In this document: positions 63,933 to 64,000 of the stretch, piece by piece
How positions within the stretch are numbered: position 1 is the first letter of the stretch
Layout of the letters: each line of letters opens with the position of its first letter
Assembly: GCF_001571365.1 (NCBI RefSeq)
Contig: NZ_BCTQ01000016.1
Coordinates: 78,233-142,232, forward strand
Source of the DNA: Achromobacter denitrificans NBRC 15125
GTDB taxonomy: Bacteria; Pseudomonadota; Gammaproteobacteria; Burkholderiales; Burkholderiaceae_B
Direction of reading: 5' to 3'
Length of the DNA: 64,000 nt
Translations under genes and position numbers: made by a program
Notes under the pieces: model-generated
What the model saw: only the letters and a program-made list of their open reading frames with translations
What the model was told of the DNA's origin: nothing
Databases searched by the model: none

Positions 63933-64000
63933 CGCGTCGTCCGGATCAGACATCACGACGTGTTCGTGATCGAAACGCCGGGAGGAGGCGGGCACGGGCT

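Larger units (their letters stand above)
63364..64000. repeat. Tandem array, 297-bp period, of hyuB tail plus palindromic element
   Basis: Units start at 63364, 63661 and 63958 (297 apart); the third is cut by the window edge. Each unit is 44 bases of the gene end, then the 228-bp element, then 25 bases of flank (…GGATCAGACATCACG). Between units 1 and 2 only about eight substitutions are seen. The repeated tails read ...ETPGGGGHGL (His), the native one ...GGGGYGL (Tyr). Confidence 0.93.

Noticed and set aside
63412..63969. Two nearly identical 86-codon frames in the tandem array
   Set aside because: They lie wholly inside the palindromic element and its flank and are copies by duplication, without a ribosome site.
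1..64000. tRNA, rRNA, transposase, integrase or phage genes
   Set aside because: None recognised on either strand.

Overview
The window is GC-rich, gene-dense chromosomal DNA that looks like a betaproteobacterium of the Alcaligenaceae (Bordetella/Achromobacter type). The evidence is a Bug-type tripartite tricarboxylate receptor beside a CaiB/BaiF CoA-transferase, many ABC and TRAP uptake systems with LysR regulators, a Gram-negative general porin, and a surE-pcm-nlpD block that has no rpoS behind nlpD. No rRNA, tRNA, transposase, phage gene or CRISPR array was seen, and no gene is obviously frameshifted. The species assignment is inference from content and order; no search was run.

Layout. 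1-9.3 kb: end of a CoA-transferase, Bug receptor, AcuI-like reductase, the ABC-F protein YbiT, an MFS transporter, and a four-gene operon for a nitrate/sulfonate/taurine-type ABC importer with an extra orphan binding protein. 9.3-18.5 kb: YigZ, a 182-bp nested-palindrome repeat, a thioredoxin, a luciferase-like monooxygenase, a purine-type NCS2 permease, tsaD, plsY, and surE-pcm-nlpD-exonuclease. 18.5-31.4 kb: Spy-like protein, TorF-type porin, rlmD, divergent cueR/copZ with a textbook CueR promoter, a peroxiredoxin-glutaredoxin hybrid followed by a flavoprotein disulfide reductase, rlmJ, ugpQ, an M20 peptidase, a possible short leader RNA, ppiD and tesA. 31.4-41.3 kb: ybbA, a Fbp/AEP-type ABC importer with a divergent GcvA-like regulator, serB, a mini pilin-like protein, fabV, an EamA exporter and a LysR regulator.

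41-63.4 kb is a transport and catabolic region. LysR1 precedes a TRAP operon (dctP-dctQ-dctM), DUF2848 and an amidase. LysR2, a close paralogue, precedes a D-glutamate-cyclase-family (DUF1445) gene and a five-gene Liv-type ABC importer. A 42-bp promoter/operator-like block is conserved upstream of both operons, so the two appear to form one regulon under paired paralogous regulators. Next come a general porin, a second TRAP operon, nudC, a winged-helix regulator and a fused HyuA-HyuB 5-oxoprolinase-family enzyme. The enzyme families (DUF1445, amidase, 5-oxoprolinase) suggest use of a cyclic or amidated amino-acid-like compound, but the substrate is unknown.

The most unusual DNA structure is a family of mobile-looking palindromic repeats whose outer arm begins TAGGATGGGTG. 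At three flanks in this window (yigZ, the thioredoxin gene and the 5-oxoprolinase gene) the first three bases of the arm, TAG, are the stop codon of the adjacent gene. At the right edge one such element, together with the last codons of the 5-oxoprolinase gene, is tandemly multiplied with an exact 297-bp period and runs off the window.
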